Shown in pieces: positions 34,056 to 43,806 of a DNA stretch of 64,000 nt (position 1 is the first letter of the stretch; every line of letters begins with the position of its first letter). Under the pieces are notes generated by a model. That model was not told the DNA's origin. It worked only from the letters and a program-made list of their open reading frames with translations, and did not search any database. Location of the stretch: assembly GCF_029319185.1 (NCBI RefSeq), contig NZ_CP119754.1, positions 3,906,001 through 3,970,000 on the forward strand, read 5' to 3'. The stretch is from Superficieibacter sp. HKU1. GTDB taxonomy: Bacteria > Pseudomonadota > Gammaproteobacteria > Enterobacterales > Enterobacteriaceae. The position numbers and the translations under genes are program-made.

Positions 34056-36047
34056 ATGTCATTAAAAGGGCTGCGTTTTACACTGGACGTGGACGGGCAG
34101 GACGCAGGTACGTTCGCCGTAGTGAGTTTCTGGTTAATGCAGAACAATTCCGTTCCGTTTGTCATGGATGTGGATGTCGCCAGCAAGGAATTTGGCCTGA
34201 AGGCAAACAGTCTTCTGGAAAAAAAAGCCACGCTGACCATCTGGCAGGGACCAAAAGCGCTGCGTTATGTCACCGGCGTGGTGGCCAGCTTCGGGATGAA
34301 AGAAAACAACCGCTGGCAGATGCTGTACCGTCTTCGTATCCAGCCCCCTTTGTGGCGCTGCGCCCTGCGCCAGAACTTCCGTATCTTCCAGCAACAGGAT
34401 ATTCAGGCCATTTCAGCCACCCTGCTGGATGAAAATGGCGTGACCGGCTGGACCTCCTCCTTCAATACCGGCCACCCTCCCCGCGAATTCTGCGTGCAGT
34501 ATGGTGAAACCGATCTGGAATTTTTGTCCCGCCTGTGGGCGGAAGAAGGGATTTTCTTTTACGACAAACTCGCTCCGGATGGCCCGGACCAGAAACTGAC
34601 GCTGTGTGATGATATGGCCGGACTCTCACCGATAAAAGAGGCTATCACCTTCAACCCGAACACCACCACGGAAGTCACCAGTGAGTGTATAAGCGCGTTT
34701 CATTATGAAGCGAGTGTCCGCCCCTCCTCCATACTGAGCAAGGATTACACCTTCAAAACCCCCGGCTGGGAGGGGAAGTTTAACCAGCAGGGCGAGAACC
34801 TGAACAGCCAGTTCACACAGTATGAGATTTATGATTACCCGGGGCGGTTCAAGGACGAACAGCACGGGCAGGATTTTACCCGTTACCAGATGGACGGTCT
34901 GCGTAACGATGCGGAAACAGGCAGCGGTTCCAGTAACTCCCCGAAGTTATGGCCGGGTACACGCTTTACGCTGAAAAACCATCCGCAGGAAACCCTGAAT
35001 CAGGACTGGCAGGTGGTAAGCAGCGTGCTTACCGGGGAACAACCGCAGGCATTACACGGTAGCCAGGGCTACGGCACCACGCTGCATAACCAGTTTACCG
35101 CTATCCCCGCTGACCGTACCTGGCGTCCTCAGCCTTTACCCAAACCCAAAGTGGATGGCCCACAAAGCGCCATTGTCACTGGCCCGGCGGGCGAGGAGAT
35201 TTTTTGCGATGAACATGGCCGGGTGCGGGTGCAGTTTCACTGGGACAGATACAATCCGAAAAATGAGAACAGCTCCTGCTGGGTGCGGGTATCACAGGCC
35301 TGGGCCGGAGCCGGATTCGGCAACTTAGCGATACCGCGTATCAATCAGGAAGTGATTGTGGACTTTCTCAATGGCGACCCGGATCAGCCCATTATCATGG
35401 GCCGCACCTACCACCACGATAACCGCTCCCCCGGTGGCCTGCCCGGCACCAAAACCCAGATGACCATCCGCTCGAAAACCTATAAAGGCAGCGGTTTTAA
35501 CGAGCTGCGCTTTGAAGATGCCACTGCAAAAGAACAAGTCTACATGCACGCCCAGAAGGACATGGTGACAGAGGTACTGCATGACAGGACAACCACGGTA
35601 GATCATGACCATAACGAGACGGTGAAGAATAACCAGACGGTCACGGTCGTCGTGGGGCAGACCATTAACGTGGGCAGTAAGAAAGAAGGCGGGCACGATC
35701 AGAAAACCACGGTGGCAAACGATCAGATAATCACGGTCCAGAACGATCAGAAACTGCACGTTGCTCACGACCGCCACAAAGATGTTGATAACGACCAGAT
35801 CACCACTGTTACCGGGTTTGACACTGAAACCGTGGTGAAGGATCAGAAGGTTAACGTTAACCAAAGTTATACGCTCACCGTTACCAAAGAAACGAAGATC
35901 ATTTCAGGTGATCTTATCGAACTGACCTGTGGTGACTGCTCCATCAAAATGGAGAAAAGCGGGACGATAACCATTACCGGAAAGCAGTTTGACTTCACTG
36001 CCAGTGGCCCGGCCAATATCAAAGGTAAAGACGTATTCATCAATTAA
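34056..36047 (+). CDS. vgrG: VgrG, T6SS spike protein (TssI)
   Basis: About 663 residues from the ATG at 34056, which has GGGAGG five bases upstream; the longer frame to 33942 lacks a ribosome site. The gp27-like part includes FCVQYGETDLEFLSRLWAEEG; the gp5-like OB fold includes EIFCDEHGRVRVQFHWDR and SQAWAGAGFGNLAIPRINQEV; the C-terminal beta-helix (about 500-655) is built of short V-D-x repeats. No catalytic extension follows, so effectors must be carried non-covalently. Downstream genes encode cargo toxins and the adaptor that loads them. Confidence 0.96.
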   Translation: MSLKGLRFTLDVDGQDAGTFAVVSFWLMQNNSVPFVMDVDVASKEFGLKANSLLEKKATLTIWQGPKALRYVTGVVASFGMKENNRWQMLYRLRIQPPLWRCALRQNFRIFQQQDIQAISATLLDENGVTGWTSSFNTGHPPREFCVQYGETDLEFLSRLWAEEGIFFYDKLAPDGPDQKLTLCDDMAGLSPIKEAITFNPNTTTEVTSECISAFHYEASVRPSSILSKDYTFKTPGWEGKFNQQGENLNSQFTQYEIYDYPGRFKDEQHGQDFTRYQMDGLRNDAETGSGSSNSPKLWPGTRFTLKNHPQETLNQDWQVVSSVLTGEQPQALHGSQGYGTTLHNQFTAIPADRTWRPQPLPKPKVDGPQSAIVTGPAGEEIFCDEHGRVRVQFHWDRYNPKNENSSCWVRVSQAWAGAGFGNLAIPRINQEVIVDFLNGDPDQPIIMGRTYHHDNRSPGGLPGTKTQMTIRSKTYKGSGFNELRFEDATAKEQVYMHAQKDMVTEVLHDRTTTVDHDHNETVKNNQTVTVVVGQTINVGSKKEGGHDQKTTVANDQIITVQNDQKLHVAHDRHKDVDNDQITTVTGFDTETVVKDQKVNVNQSYTLTVTKETKIISGDLIELTCGDCSIKMEKSGTITITGKQFDFTASGPANIKGKDVFIN

Positions 36048-36094
36048 TATGTAAATAGGTGTATTTTCAGATAGTTATGCAGGTATAAATTATT

Positions 36095-36736
36095 ATGGAT
36101 TTTAACATCCCAATATACCCTGAATATATTTATGATTTTGATAGTGAATTAGATGACTATGGTGGTCAATACTATTCCTTTACTTCACCGTTAGATGATG
36201 GAATGTTTTTTTCAATCCCACCAGATAAAAAAATTCCGGGTTATTATTCACCAATTGTAGATGAGGATGAGGGGTTATGTGTTGGTTACATGCACAAGGG
36301 TACGTCAACTCTTTATGATATCTACGATTATAATGGTGATTTTGTCAACAGGTTTGAACCACCATTAGAAACACCTTGGGTTGACCCTCTAGATATAATA
36401 TTAATGGGGCCTGTTATTATAAAAGGTTTCCGCCTGGGACTTGAATCATTTAAGCTAATAACAAAAAGAGGTGCAGTAGTTCGTGTTTCATCCTATATCA
36501 CCAGGCATTGGACTACTCTCTTACGTGGCAGAATGAAATGGGGTTTATCATCTGGCGCACTTAAATTCTCAGCGACGCCCGCTCGTCACATGGCAGAAGC
36601 TGGTCGGTATGTTCCTGTGGCGATTTTGGAAAGGGCTATAAGGTATGGTAAAAGACTACCTGATGTCTCAGGAAAATCAGGAAAGATTCTACAGAGGTAT
36701 GAGATTAAATTAATTCGTTCAAAAAAAAATAGTTAA
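36095..36736 (+). CDS. VgrG-linked cargo toxin, C terminus out of frame
   Basis: 213 residues, AT-rich. The N-terminal 100 residues are Tyr/Asp/Pro-rich with no known fold; a hydrophobic stretch is near 103-118. The C-terminal part has ARHMAEAGRYVPVAILERAI, YGKRLPDVSGKSG and RYEIKL, a pattern I associate with small polymorphic-toxin nuclease-like domains of the barnase/EndoU/colicin/RelE type. The frame ends at TAA 36734-36736 right after an A9 tract; the expected last strand is encoded in the +1 frame to 36872. It lies between vgrG and a probable immunity gene. Activity of the shortened protein is doubtful. Confidence 0.7.
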   Translation: MDFNIPIYPEYIYDFDSELDDYGGQYYSFTSPLDDGMFFSIPPDKKIPGYYSPIVDEDEGLCVGYMHKGTSTLYDIYDYNGDFVNRFEPPLETPWVDPLDIILMGPVIIKGFRLGLESFKLITKRGAVVRVSSYITRHWTTLLRGRMKWGLSSGALKFSATPARHMAEAGRYVPVAILERAIRYGKRLPDVSGKSGKILQRYEIKLIRSKKNS

Positions 36737-36872
36737 AACAGCTGATATTGAGGGACCAGCTGTAAAAAACGCTAAAATAGGGGAGCATATATTATATGTA
36801 AATGAAGAATATACGCTTGAAGTTGTTGTTGATGAATCAACATGGACGATAGTGCATTTTTTGTATAAGTAA
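36721..36872 (+). other. A9 tract and out-of-frame continuation of the cargo toxin
   Basis: Nine As at 36721-36729 precede a frame change. Starting at 36729 the +1 frame reads IVKTADIEGPAVKN, then GEHILYVNEEYTLEVVV and TWTIVHFLYK, ending at TAA 36870-36872, ten bases before the next start. With eight As the toxin would run uninterrupted to 36872 (about 258 residues). Slippage on the A-run in transcription, translation or replication could restore it. Confidence 0.75.
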
Positions 36873-36882
36873 GGTGAGATAT

Positions 36883-37296
36883 ATGCTGAAGATTAAAACT
36901 CCTGAAATTGAATTTACCCTTACAGTTGATAGCACAGAAGAAAACTCTGCTGATTTTCCTTATTATAGCATATGTTTTAAACTGTCTGCCTTGTTTATTT
37001 CAAAAGAAATTAGGTATTCAGCGATATGGGAGGCTTATAATGGTGAGATTGAAACATTCAATTCCGAGTTAATTAGATTAAAAGATAAAGATGATAATGG
37101 TGAGGTTACTTTATCGCTGATGAATGAAAATAGCACATTAACTATTGTAAAAATAACCTCTCCCTATGAGATATATGTCTTTAGGTACAGGTTATCATCA
37201 TCTGCAAACTCAGAGTTATTTATACAAGGGGAGTCAATACTGGATCAGACTTATATTTCCGCCATTGTAATGGGGGTCGATGATTTATTGAAATGA
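36883..37296 (+). CDS. Probable immunity protein of the VgrG-linked toxin
   Basis: About 137 residues from the ATG at 36883 (AGGTGAG four bases upstream); a GTG at 36874 is a weaker alternative. An acidic, soluble beta-rich protein: IKTPEIEFTLTVDSTEE, then YYSICFKLSALFISKE and FRYRLSSSANSELFIQGES. It loosely recalls WapI-type immunity proteins but I cannot confirm that. The start lies ten bases after the restored toxin stop at 36872, which supports the view that the toxin gene originally ended there. Low GC, like other toxin-immunity modules here. Confidence 0.6.
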   Translation: MLKIKTPEIEFTLTVDSTEENSADFPYYSICFKLSALFISKEIRYSAIWEAYNGEIETFNSELIRLKDKDDNGEVTLSLMNENSTLTIVKITSPYEIYVFRYRLSSSANSELFIQGESILDQTYISAIVMGVDDLLK

Positions 37297-37342
37297 TATG
37301 TCTTTATTACATTCTTTCTGTTATTAGAACGAGGTGTATAAA

Positions 37343-38524
37343 ATGGAATTTCGTAACCTGACACCCTTTTCAGTGATGCAGTACGCAATGGATGATAAAC
37401 ACAACGAGCGTCATTGTGTGGTCGCTATGAAAACAGGCTTCCGTCTGGTACAGGACGATGAGGGCCAGTGGCAGGCCGGGTTGATGGAAAATCCGGTACT
37501 GCCTTTATGCGTGGAAGATGAATATGCCGGTGAAATCAATGTGTCCCCGGTGCTGCGTGAAAGCGACCTCGCCCCCCTGAAACCTGCCTGCGATATTATT
37601 GTGAATGGTACAGCGTACACGCCGGACGGTATCGCTGTGCCGGAAATGACGGCAGGTTTACTGATGCGCTCATCAAAAGGTGAGGTGCTGATTGACAAAA
37701 AACTGCGCATTACCGGCCCGCGCTTTTACCGGCAACAAGCATTGACCGGACAATGGTACGAAACCGAGCCGGAACCCTTTACCTCCCTGCCACTGAACTA
37801 CCGCTACGCTTTTGGCGGCGAATGCCGTGTGAACGCTGACAGCGATTATGCAGACCGCATCCCGGAGGAATACCGTCTTACCGACGAACAGCGGCGCGAA
37901 CATCCGGAGGCGGATAACCCGCCGCTGGCGCATATGGCCTGCCCGGTAAACCCGCTGGGGCTGGGGTATACGCAGGCGTGGTATCTGCGGGCCTGTGAAC
38001 TACAGCAGGTGGACGCGCCCCGGATTATTGCGGTGGACAGCCCGTTCACCGTGAAACAGTTCACCGACTGCATGAACGGACATGCCGACTGGTTTGCCCC
38101 TGAATACCAGCCAGCGGGTTTTGGCGTGATTGGCCGTGCCTGGCTGCCGCGCCTGCCGCTGGCGGGCACCTATGACGAGGAGTGGCTGGAAACACAGCAC
38201 CCTGACCTGCCGGATGACTTTGATTTTAACTACTGGAACTGCGCCCCGGATGACCAGCGCATTCCCTTTCCGCTGCCGGGACTGGAGTTCGTGCTGACGG
38301 GCTTTCGCCCGGAGGGTGATATTCATTTCACCCTGCCAGCACATGAAGGACGCCTGCTGATTCGTGCCATGAGCGGACACCGTTTGCCGCTGCCGATGCT
38401 GCTGGACACCCTGGAAATCAATACTGACACACTGACGGTGGCGCTGACCTGGCGCTTTCTGCTGCCGGGCAATACCCCACCGATACGTGTACTGGAAGCG
38501 AGATACCGGACAAGGAATGCATAA
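37343..38524 (+). CDS. DUF2169-domain adaptor protein for a PAAR-like Rhs effector
   Basis: About 393 residues starting MEFRNLTPFSVMQY, with GAGG upstream of the ATG. The DUF2169 fold spans the protein: CVVAMKTGFRL, PVLPLCVEDEYAGE, LNYRYAFGGEC and PVNPLGLGY are typical. DUF2169 proteins are encoded next to DUF4150 PAAR-like proteins and probably act as chaperone-adaptors that mount such effectors on VgrG. Here it precedes the DUF4150-Rhs gene by two bases, as expected. GC content returns to that of the tss genes. Confidence 0.88.
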   Translation: MEFRNLTPFSVMQYAMDDKHNERHCVVAMKTGFRLVQDDEGQWQAGLMENPVLPLCVEDEYAGEINVSPVLRESDLAPLKPACDIIVNGTAYTPDGIAVPEMTAGLLMRSSKGEVLIDKKLRITGPRFYRQQALTGQWYETEPEPFTSLPLNYRYAFGGECRVNADSDYADRIPEEYRLTDEQRREHPEADNPPLAHMACPVNPLGLGYTQAWYLRACELQQVDAPRIIAVDSPFTVKQFTDCMNGHADWFAPEYQPAGFGVIGRAWLPRLPLAGTYDEEWLETQHPDLPDDFDFNYWNCAPDDQRIPFPLPGLEFVLTGFRPEGDIHFTLPAHEGRLLIRAMSGHRLPLPMLLDTLEINTDTLTVALTWRFLLPGNTPPIRVLEARYRTRNA

Positions 38525-38526
38525 GG

Positions 38527-41500
38527 ATGGCAGATAACTATACCGCGCGTAAAAGCGGAGACTGGAAAGTCGTCAGCACCAAACCGGACGTGTGTAAAAC
38601 GCCGCGCGGGGATTCGACACCGCCCGTCCCCTACCCTGTCACGGCGAATATGGGTACGGCGGTGATGGTGGTGGAGTCGGTGAAGCTGAACGGCTGCCCG
38701 GCGCTGGTGCTTGACCAGAGTAAAATCCCGCAGACCATCGGTGATTCACCGGGTGCCGCGAAAGGCGTGAGCAGTGGCACGGTGGGGGATGTATGTGAGC
38801 CGCTGGAGCACAGCGAGACAGTGTTCTTTGGCGGCAAACCCATGTTACGGCACAACGATGAGTTCTGGATGAACAGCCGGAACACTATTGGTCTGATAGT
38901 GGGACAGCCGCCACCGGGAGGGGTTCCGGCAGACGAGGCAGACCCGCCGGATGAGCCTGAGACGGAAGAGGAAGAAGAGGAAGAAGGCAGCGGCTGGCTG
39001 GACTGGGTGCAGACGGGGCTGGATATAGCAGGGTTTATTCCGGTTGTGGGCAGTCTGGCGGACCTGGCGAACGCGGGTATCAGCGCGGCGCGGGGGAATT
39101 ATGCCGAAGCGGCGATGTCGCTGGTCGCGGCAGTGCCGGGCGTGGGTGATGCGGCGAAGGCGGCGTCGATGGCGGTGAAGGGAGCAAAGGCCGTCGGCAA
39201 GATGGGCGCAAAAGCGGCGGCAAAAGCGGCAGCGAAAGCAGCAAAAGAGGCAGCGAAGGCGGCCAGACTTGCGGCGAAGGCAGCAGCAAAAGCGGCACGG
39301 GAAGCGGCCAGGGCGGCCAGGAAAGCGGCGGCGAAGCTGAAGGGCGGGATAGTTAAAGGCTGGAAGGAGCTCTGGGAACATCCGGGTGAAAAAGTTGAGG
39401 AGTTACTTTGTGACAGCGACCCGGTTGATGTGGTAACGGGTTCCCTTATTCAGCAGCTTAGCGTTCTGAGCCTGCCGGGTTCCCTGCCACTGACGCTTTC
39501 ACGTTTTTATCGCTCACAGGCAAAAGAGACCGGGATATTTGGCCCGAAATGGACGGATGAGTGGTCCTGCTCGCTGGTGGTACACGGTGACAGTCTGCAT
39601 TTCACCGATACGACTGGTGTGGTGCTCTACTTTACTATCCCGCAGGACGGCATTTTTCATGATGCCGTTAACTTCCGCATAAGCCGTTACCGGCTTTCCG
39701 GTGACATGCGCGGCGAACTGGCCATTTTTGACCGCAGCTCGCAGCAGACGCGGATTTTTACCTCAACAGACCGGGGCACATACCTGCTGTCAGCCCTTCA
39801 TGACAGTTACGGCAACCGGATTGATTTTCTCCGCACGGACAGTCTGCTGACGGAAATCTGCCACAGTGACGGCTACACGCTGGCGCTTGACTGGCAACAG
39901 CGGCAACTGATGAGCATTGACCTGGTGACGCCGCAGCGTCAGCGCCTCGTCACCTGTAAATACGATGACAATGGTTTTCTGGCAGAGTGTGACACCTTCC
40001 AGTTTACCCATCTGTGGCATGAATATTCCCCCGAAGGGCTGATGACCCTCTGGCGGGATACGGATAAAACGCAGGTCAGCTACCGCTATGATGACGCCGG
40101 GCGGGTGACGGAGGTTTCCACGCCGGAAGGATACTATAACGACCGTTTTATCTATAACGATGAAGAACGCTGTACCACCTATCTGGATGCGGAGGGCGGA
40201 CAAAAGCTTTACCGGTATAACGAAGATAACCTTGTCACCAGTATTACCGACCCGCTGGGCCGGGAAGAAGTTTCCGTGTGGGAAGGAATGAAACTTCAGT
40301 CCCGCACTGATGCGCTGGGGCGCACCACGGCGTATGATTATAACAGTGAAGGCGATATCAGCCGCGTATCCCTGCCCGGCGGCTACAGCCTGTCTTACGA
40401 CTATAACGATGCCGGGCAACTGACTCAACTGACGCTGCCGGGGAATCAGGTATGGCAGTGGGTTTACGACGATAAAGGCAGTATGGTCTGCCTGACCGAC
40501 CCGCAGGGACGCCAGCAGCAGTTCAGCTACAGCGAACAGGGTGATTTGCTGGCGCGCATCATGCCGAACGGGGCCACCTGGCGCTGGAGCCACGACGCAC
40601 TGCACCAGGTGCGGGAAGCTGTTGCGCCAGATGGCGGCGTGACACAAATGGAACAGGATATTCTGGGGCGTCTGTTGAGCGTCAAAGACCCGCTGGGATT
40701 CACCACACAGTTCCGCCACAGTAAAACTCATGCCGGGCCACTGGGCAGCGTGGAAGAAATTCAGCGCCCGGATGGTGTACGCGAACTGATGCGCCAGAAC
40801 AGCGAGAAGCTGCCGGAGAGCTTCACCGATGGCGAGGGGAAAACGACCTGCTATGAATACGGGGCGTTCGATATCCTGACCGCTGTTATCCGCCCCGACG
40901 GCGAGCGACTGGAATGCCGCTACGACAGGCTCACCCGCCTGACCCAAATCATTAATGCCGAAGGTGAACACTATCGTCTGGAATACGATAAAGCCGGACA
41001 GCTTGTTGCTGAAACTGACTTTACCGGACGCACGCTGACCTATGAATATGATGCTGCCGGGCGCTGCATCCGCACTACCTTCCCGGACGGCACGCACCTG
41101 AACCGCCGTTATAACGTGACCGACCAGGTGACGGATGAGGAGGTGACGCAGGGCGACAGTGACCGCATCCTCAGTACCACCACCTTCCGCTATGACACCC
41201 TCTGCCGTCTGGTGGAAGCCAGGAATGACGATGCCACCGTCACCTATGAATACGATGATGCCAGCCGGTTAACCGCCGAAACCATTAACGCCAGACGGAC
41301 GGAATACAGCCACGACGCTGAACTGGACACGGTGGCGCAGCGTACTACCGCAGGTATTACGGAACGCTTCACGCGCGGGTTAACGGGCGAGCTGAAAGAA
41401 TGGCTGATAGCGGACCATGCGCCGCTGGCTTTTGAGTACGACCTGCGCGGCCAGGAAATATCGAGAAAAAGCGAAACCGGGTTTTACCAGACGCAGGGCT

Positions 41501-42966
41501 ACACGCAGACGGGGATGCTGACAACGCAGCGCGCAGGGAACCTGACAGAGCCGGAGGCGAAGAACAAAGACCTGCAACGGCAGTGGCTGTATGACCATGC
41601 CTATAACCTGACCATGATATCGGACTCGCTGCGCGGGACGATGGTCAACAGCATGACGGCGAACGACCAGATAAGCCATGCCACCTGGACGGGCAGTGGC
41701 AGTACCCTGATGAGCGAGGAGCGTTTCACTTACGACAGTAACCTCAACATCAGCCGCCGCCAGACGTGGGTGAACGAGGTGCTGGAAAGCGAGACGCATC
41801 AGCATCAACAGCATGGCCGGGTGGTATCGCGTGGACACAAAGAATGGCGACACTCAACACACCGTATTAACCCGGACACCGGGATGCCGGAGGAAGGGAA
41901 ATTTGTCCGGGTGGTCAATGCGCACGGTATCACCTGGAAGTACGATGTTAACGGTCGTCTGGTGGAGAAACTTGTCGATAAAGGCGGCTACCGCCCGCTC
42001 ACGTGGCGCTACCGGTGGGACGCCCGAAGCCAGCTTACCGGGCTGGAGACGCCGGAGGGCGAACGCTGGGAATACCGGTACGACCCGTTCGGCAGACGCA
42101 TCAGCAAGCGCTGCACTAACCGGGACAAGGCAGGTATGGATTTTCACTGGAACGGGGGCCAGTTAACGGAAGAAATCCCTGTTAACACTGATGGTACACC
42201 AGACCAGGAAAACGCGATCCGCTGGATATACGAGCCGGGGAGCTTCACGCCGCTGGCGCGTTATGAAAAAGGCCAGTTGCATTATGCCATCACGGATACG
42301 GTGGGGCGTGTCCAGGAGCTGTTGACCGAAGACGGGGAAATCGTCTGGAAAGGTAAACAGCAACTGTGGGGCCGGGAAGAGGCTGCAAATGACGATAACC
42401 TGTCATGCAGGCTGCGCTTTCCGGGGCAGTATGAGGATGCGGAGTCGGGACTGTACTATAACCGATTCCGGTACTATGATTGCGAAACAGGGCAGTATCT
42501 GTGTGCAGACCCGATTGGATTAAGAGGTGGATTAAACCTTTATGGTTATGTCAAGAATCAATTGAGTATGACTGATCCGCTGGGACTGCGCAGAAAACAT
42601 GCAACGTTAAAAGATAGAAACGGCAATCCTCTGGCTGAGGGAGTGAGTGGTAATTATGGAAGGGAAAAAGTTGGGGGGAAATTAGACTCTAGGTTAGAGG
42701 CCGTTGTTAACGCAGCAGTGGAAAAAATGGAGGATTTGGGAAAAGATAAAGATTTTCATGGCCATTATGCAGAAATTAATGCAATTCAGGATTTTTTAAA
42801 TAAAGGCGGTACACTAGAGGACTTAGATGGATTGATAATGGAGACAGTAGAAATGTTTGGTGGGAAAGCAACTAAAACAGTGGTTGAAGCGTGTGATTGC
42901 TGTAAAGAAATATTATCTCATTTCAGGATAGATGATGCCTTTGAATTACTAAAAAATCCCTTTTAA
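38527..42966 (+). CDS. DUF4150 (PAAR-like) Rhs effector with a C-terminal deaminase-like toxin
   Basis: 1479 residues. Order: DUF4150/PAAR-like tip (1-130, TPRGDSTPPVPYPVTANM, MLRHNDEFWMNSRN), acidic linker, hydrophobic helices (about 160-215), an Ala/Lys-rich stretch (215-275), the Rhs beta-shell from about 297 (DPVDVVTGSLIQQ) with many YD repeats, and the autocleavage region DPIGL..GGLNLYGY..DPLGL ending at about 1354. The variable tip (1355-1479) has HYAEINAI (H1413, E1416) and CDCC (C1456, C1459), the zinc-site pattern of cytidine-deaminase-fold toxins such as YwqJ-like ones. The tip is AT-rich, the core GC-rich, the usual sign of tip exchange. Confidence 0.92.
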   Translation: MADNYTARKSGDWKVVSTKPDVCKTPRGDSTPPVPYPVTANMGTAVMVVESVKLNGCPALVLDQSKIPQTIGDSPGAAKGVSSGTVGDVCEPLEHSETVFFGGKPMLRHNDEFWMNSRNTIGLIVGQPPPGGVPADEADPPDEPETEEEEEEEGSGWLDWVQTGLDIAGFIPVVGSLADLANAGISAARGNYAEAAMSLVAAVPGVGDAAKAASMAVKGAKAVGKMGAKAAAKAAAKAAKEAAKAARLAAKAAAKAAREAARAARKAAAKLKGGIVKGWKELWEHPGEKVEELLCDSDPVDVVTGSLIQQLSVLSLPGSLPLTLSRFYRSQAKETGIFGPKWTDEWSCSLVVHGDSLHFTDTTGVVLYFTIPQDGIFHDAVNFRISRYRLSGDMRGELAIFDRSSQQTRIFTSTDRGTYLLSALHDSYGNRIDFLRTDSLLTEICHSDGYTLALDWQQRQLMSIDLVTPQRQRLVTCKYDDNGFLAECDTFQFTHLWHEYSPEGLMTLWRDTDKTQVSYRYDDAGRVTEVSTPEGYYNDRFIYNDEERCTTYLDAEGGQKLYRYNEDNLVTSITDPLGREEVSVWEGMKLQSRTDALGRTTAYDYNSEGDISRVSLPGGYSLSYDYNDAGQLTQLTLPGNQVWQWVYDDKGSMVCLTDPQGRQQQFSYSEQGDLLARIMPNGATWRWSHDALHQVREAVAPDGGVTQMEQDILGRLLSVKDPLGFTTQFRHSKTHAGPLGSVEEIQRPDGVRELMRQNSEKLPESFTDGEGKTTCYEYGAFDILTAVIRPDGERLECRYDRLTRLTQIINAEGEHYRLEYDKAGQLVAETDFTGRTLTYEYDAAGRCIRTTFPDGTHLNRRYNVTDQVTDEEVTQGDSDRILSTTTFRYDTLCRLVEARNDDATVTYEYDDASRLTAETINARRTEYSHDAELDTVAQRTTAGITERFTRGLTGELKEWLIADHAPLAFEYDLRGQEISRKSETGFYQTQGYTQTGMLTTQRAGNLTEPEAKNKDLQRQWLYDHAYNLTMISDSLRGTMVNSMTANDQISHATWTGSGSTLMSEERFTYDSNLNISRRQTWVNEVLESETHQHQQHGRVVSRGHKEWRHSTHRINPDTGMPEEGKFVRVVNAHGITWKYDVNGRLVEKLVDKGGYRPLTWRYRWDARSQLTGLETPEGERWEYRYDPFGRRISKRCTNRDKAGMDFHWNGGQLTEEIPVNTDGTPDQENAIRWIYEPGSFTPLARYEKGQLHYAITDTVGRVQELLTEDGEIVWKGKQQLWGREEAANDDNLSCRLRFPGQYEDAESGLYYNRFRYYDCETGQYLCADPIGLRGGLNLYGYVKNQLSMTDPLGLRRKHATLKDRNGNPLAEGVSGNYGREKVGGKLDSRLEAVVNAAVEKMEDLGKDKDFHGHYAEINAIQDFLNKGGTLEDLDGLIMETVEMFGGKATKTVVEACDCCKEILSHFRIDDAFELLKNPF

Positions 42967-43061
42967 CGCCATTGAATTTTAGTGGAAATTATGTATGGCA
43001 TGATTAATTGTATTATCAAGTGAGTTTTGTGATAATTGTATCTATGATAATGGAGGCTCAA

Positions 43062-43532
43062 ATGACCGATATTTACAGAGATGACTTAATTGATCTTATT
43101 GACGAAATATGCGATTACCATGAAAAGCATGATGATTTAGATACTTATAAAAAAATTATTAACTTGAAGGCGAGTGTATTGGTTTTGCTGGAACCGTTTG
43201 ATATTGCTGAGATGGAGGTTCTAATTAAGGGGAAAGCAGCTTGGGAACATGGTGATGATGAAGAAATAAAATATATTCGTAAAGAACTGGGCAGGAAACG
43301 TAGTGCGCTATATGAACTTAGAGGCAGTGACTGTAAGTGGCGCATTGGTAGAATAGATGCATTACGAGATCTTTTTTACACATACGATGAAGGCGAAGGT
43401 TACGGTGAGCGCTCGAATACAATAGATTATTTTGTGATACATATGAAAGAGGCCGGAGTGTCAAGGGATGCTATATATGCCAAACTTAAGGACGAATGGA
43501 AACGTTTTAAGAAAATTAATAACATTAAATAA
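43062..43532 (+). CDS. Probable immunity protein for the Rhs deaminase-like toxin
   Basis: 156 residues from the ATG at 43062, preceded by GGAGG. Highly charged and helical (DDLIDLIDEICDYHEKHDDL, EEIKYIRKELGRKRSALYEL), without signal peptide, so cytoplasmic, where a deaminase would act on nucleic acid or nucleotides. It is the first gene after the Rhs tip, the normal position for the cognate immunity gene. I do not recognise a family. Confidence 0.7.
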   Translation: MTDIYRDDLIDLIDEICDYHEKHDDLDTYKKIINLKASVLVLLEPFDIAEMEVLIKGKAAWEHGDDEEIKYIRKELGRKRSALYELRGSDCKWRIGRIDALRDLFYTYDEGEGYGERSNTIDYFVIHMKEAGVSRDAIYAKLKDEWKRFKKINNIK

Positions 43533-43566
43533 CGAATTGGTGCCATCAGCGATTGTCGGGAAATCC

Positions 43567-43661
43567 CACCGATGGCGAGGGGAAAACGACCCGCTATGAA
43601 TACGGCGCGTTCGATATCCTGACCGCTGTTATCCGTCCCGACGGTGAGCGGCTGTAATGCC
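43567..43661 (+). pseudogene. Rhs core fragment
   Basis: About 95 bp almost identical to rhs 40828-40920 (encoding DGEGKTTCYEYGAFDILTAV and PDGERL) and ending in a stop. Flanks are unrelated, so this is a recombination scar, perhaps what is left of an older Rhs copy displaced by tip exchange. Confidence 0.8.
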
Positions 43662-43806
43662 TAGGGAAAGATCATCAGCAGTACGTTTTTTGTACTAGTA
43701 AATCCGCATTTTTTGTTTAAAAATTAAGCCAATCCTTATCCGGTGCAACTGTCCTTCTGACTTTACATATGATCAAATATCTCCTGAAAAATAAGGAGAA
43801 CAGATT

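Noticed and set aside
39790..41097. 435-residue ORF antisense to the first rhs core.
   Set aside because: Long antisense frames are common in GC-rich, repetitive Rhs cores; there is no ribosome site or recognisable domain, and the plus-strand Rhs product is unambiguous.
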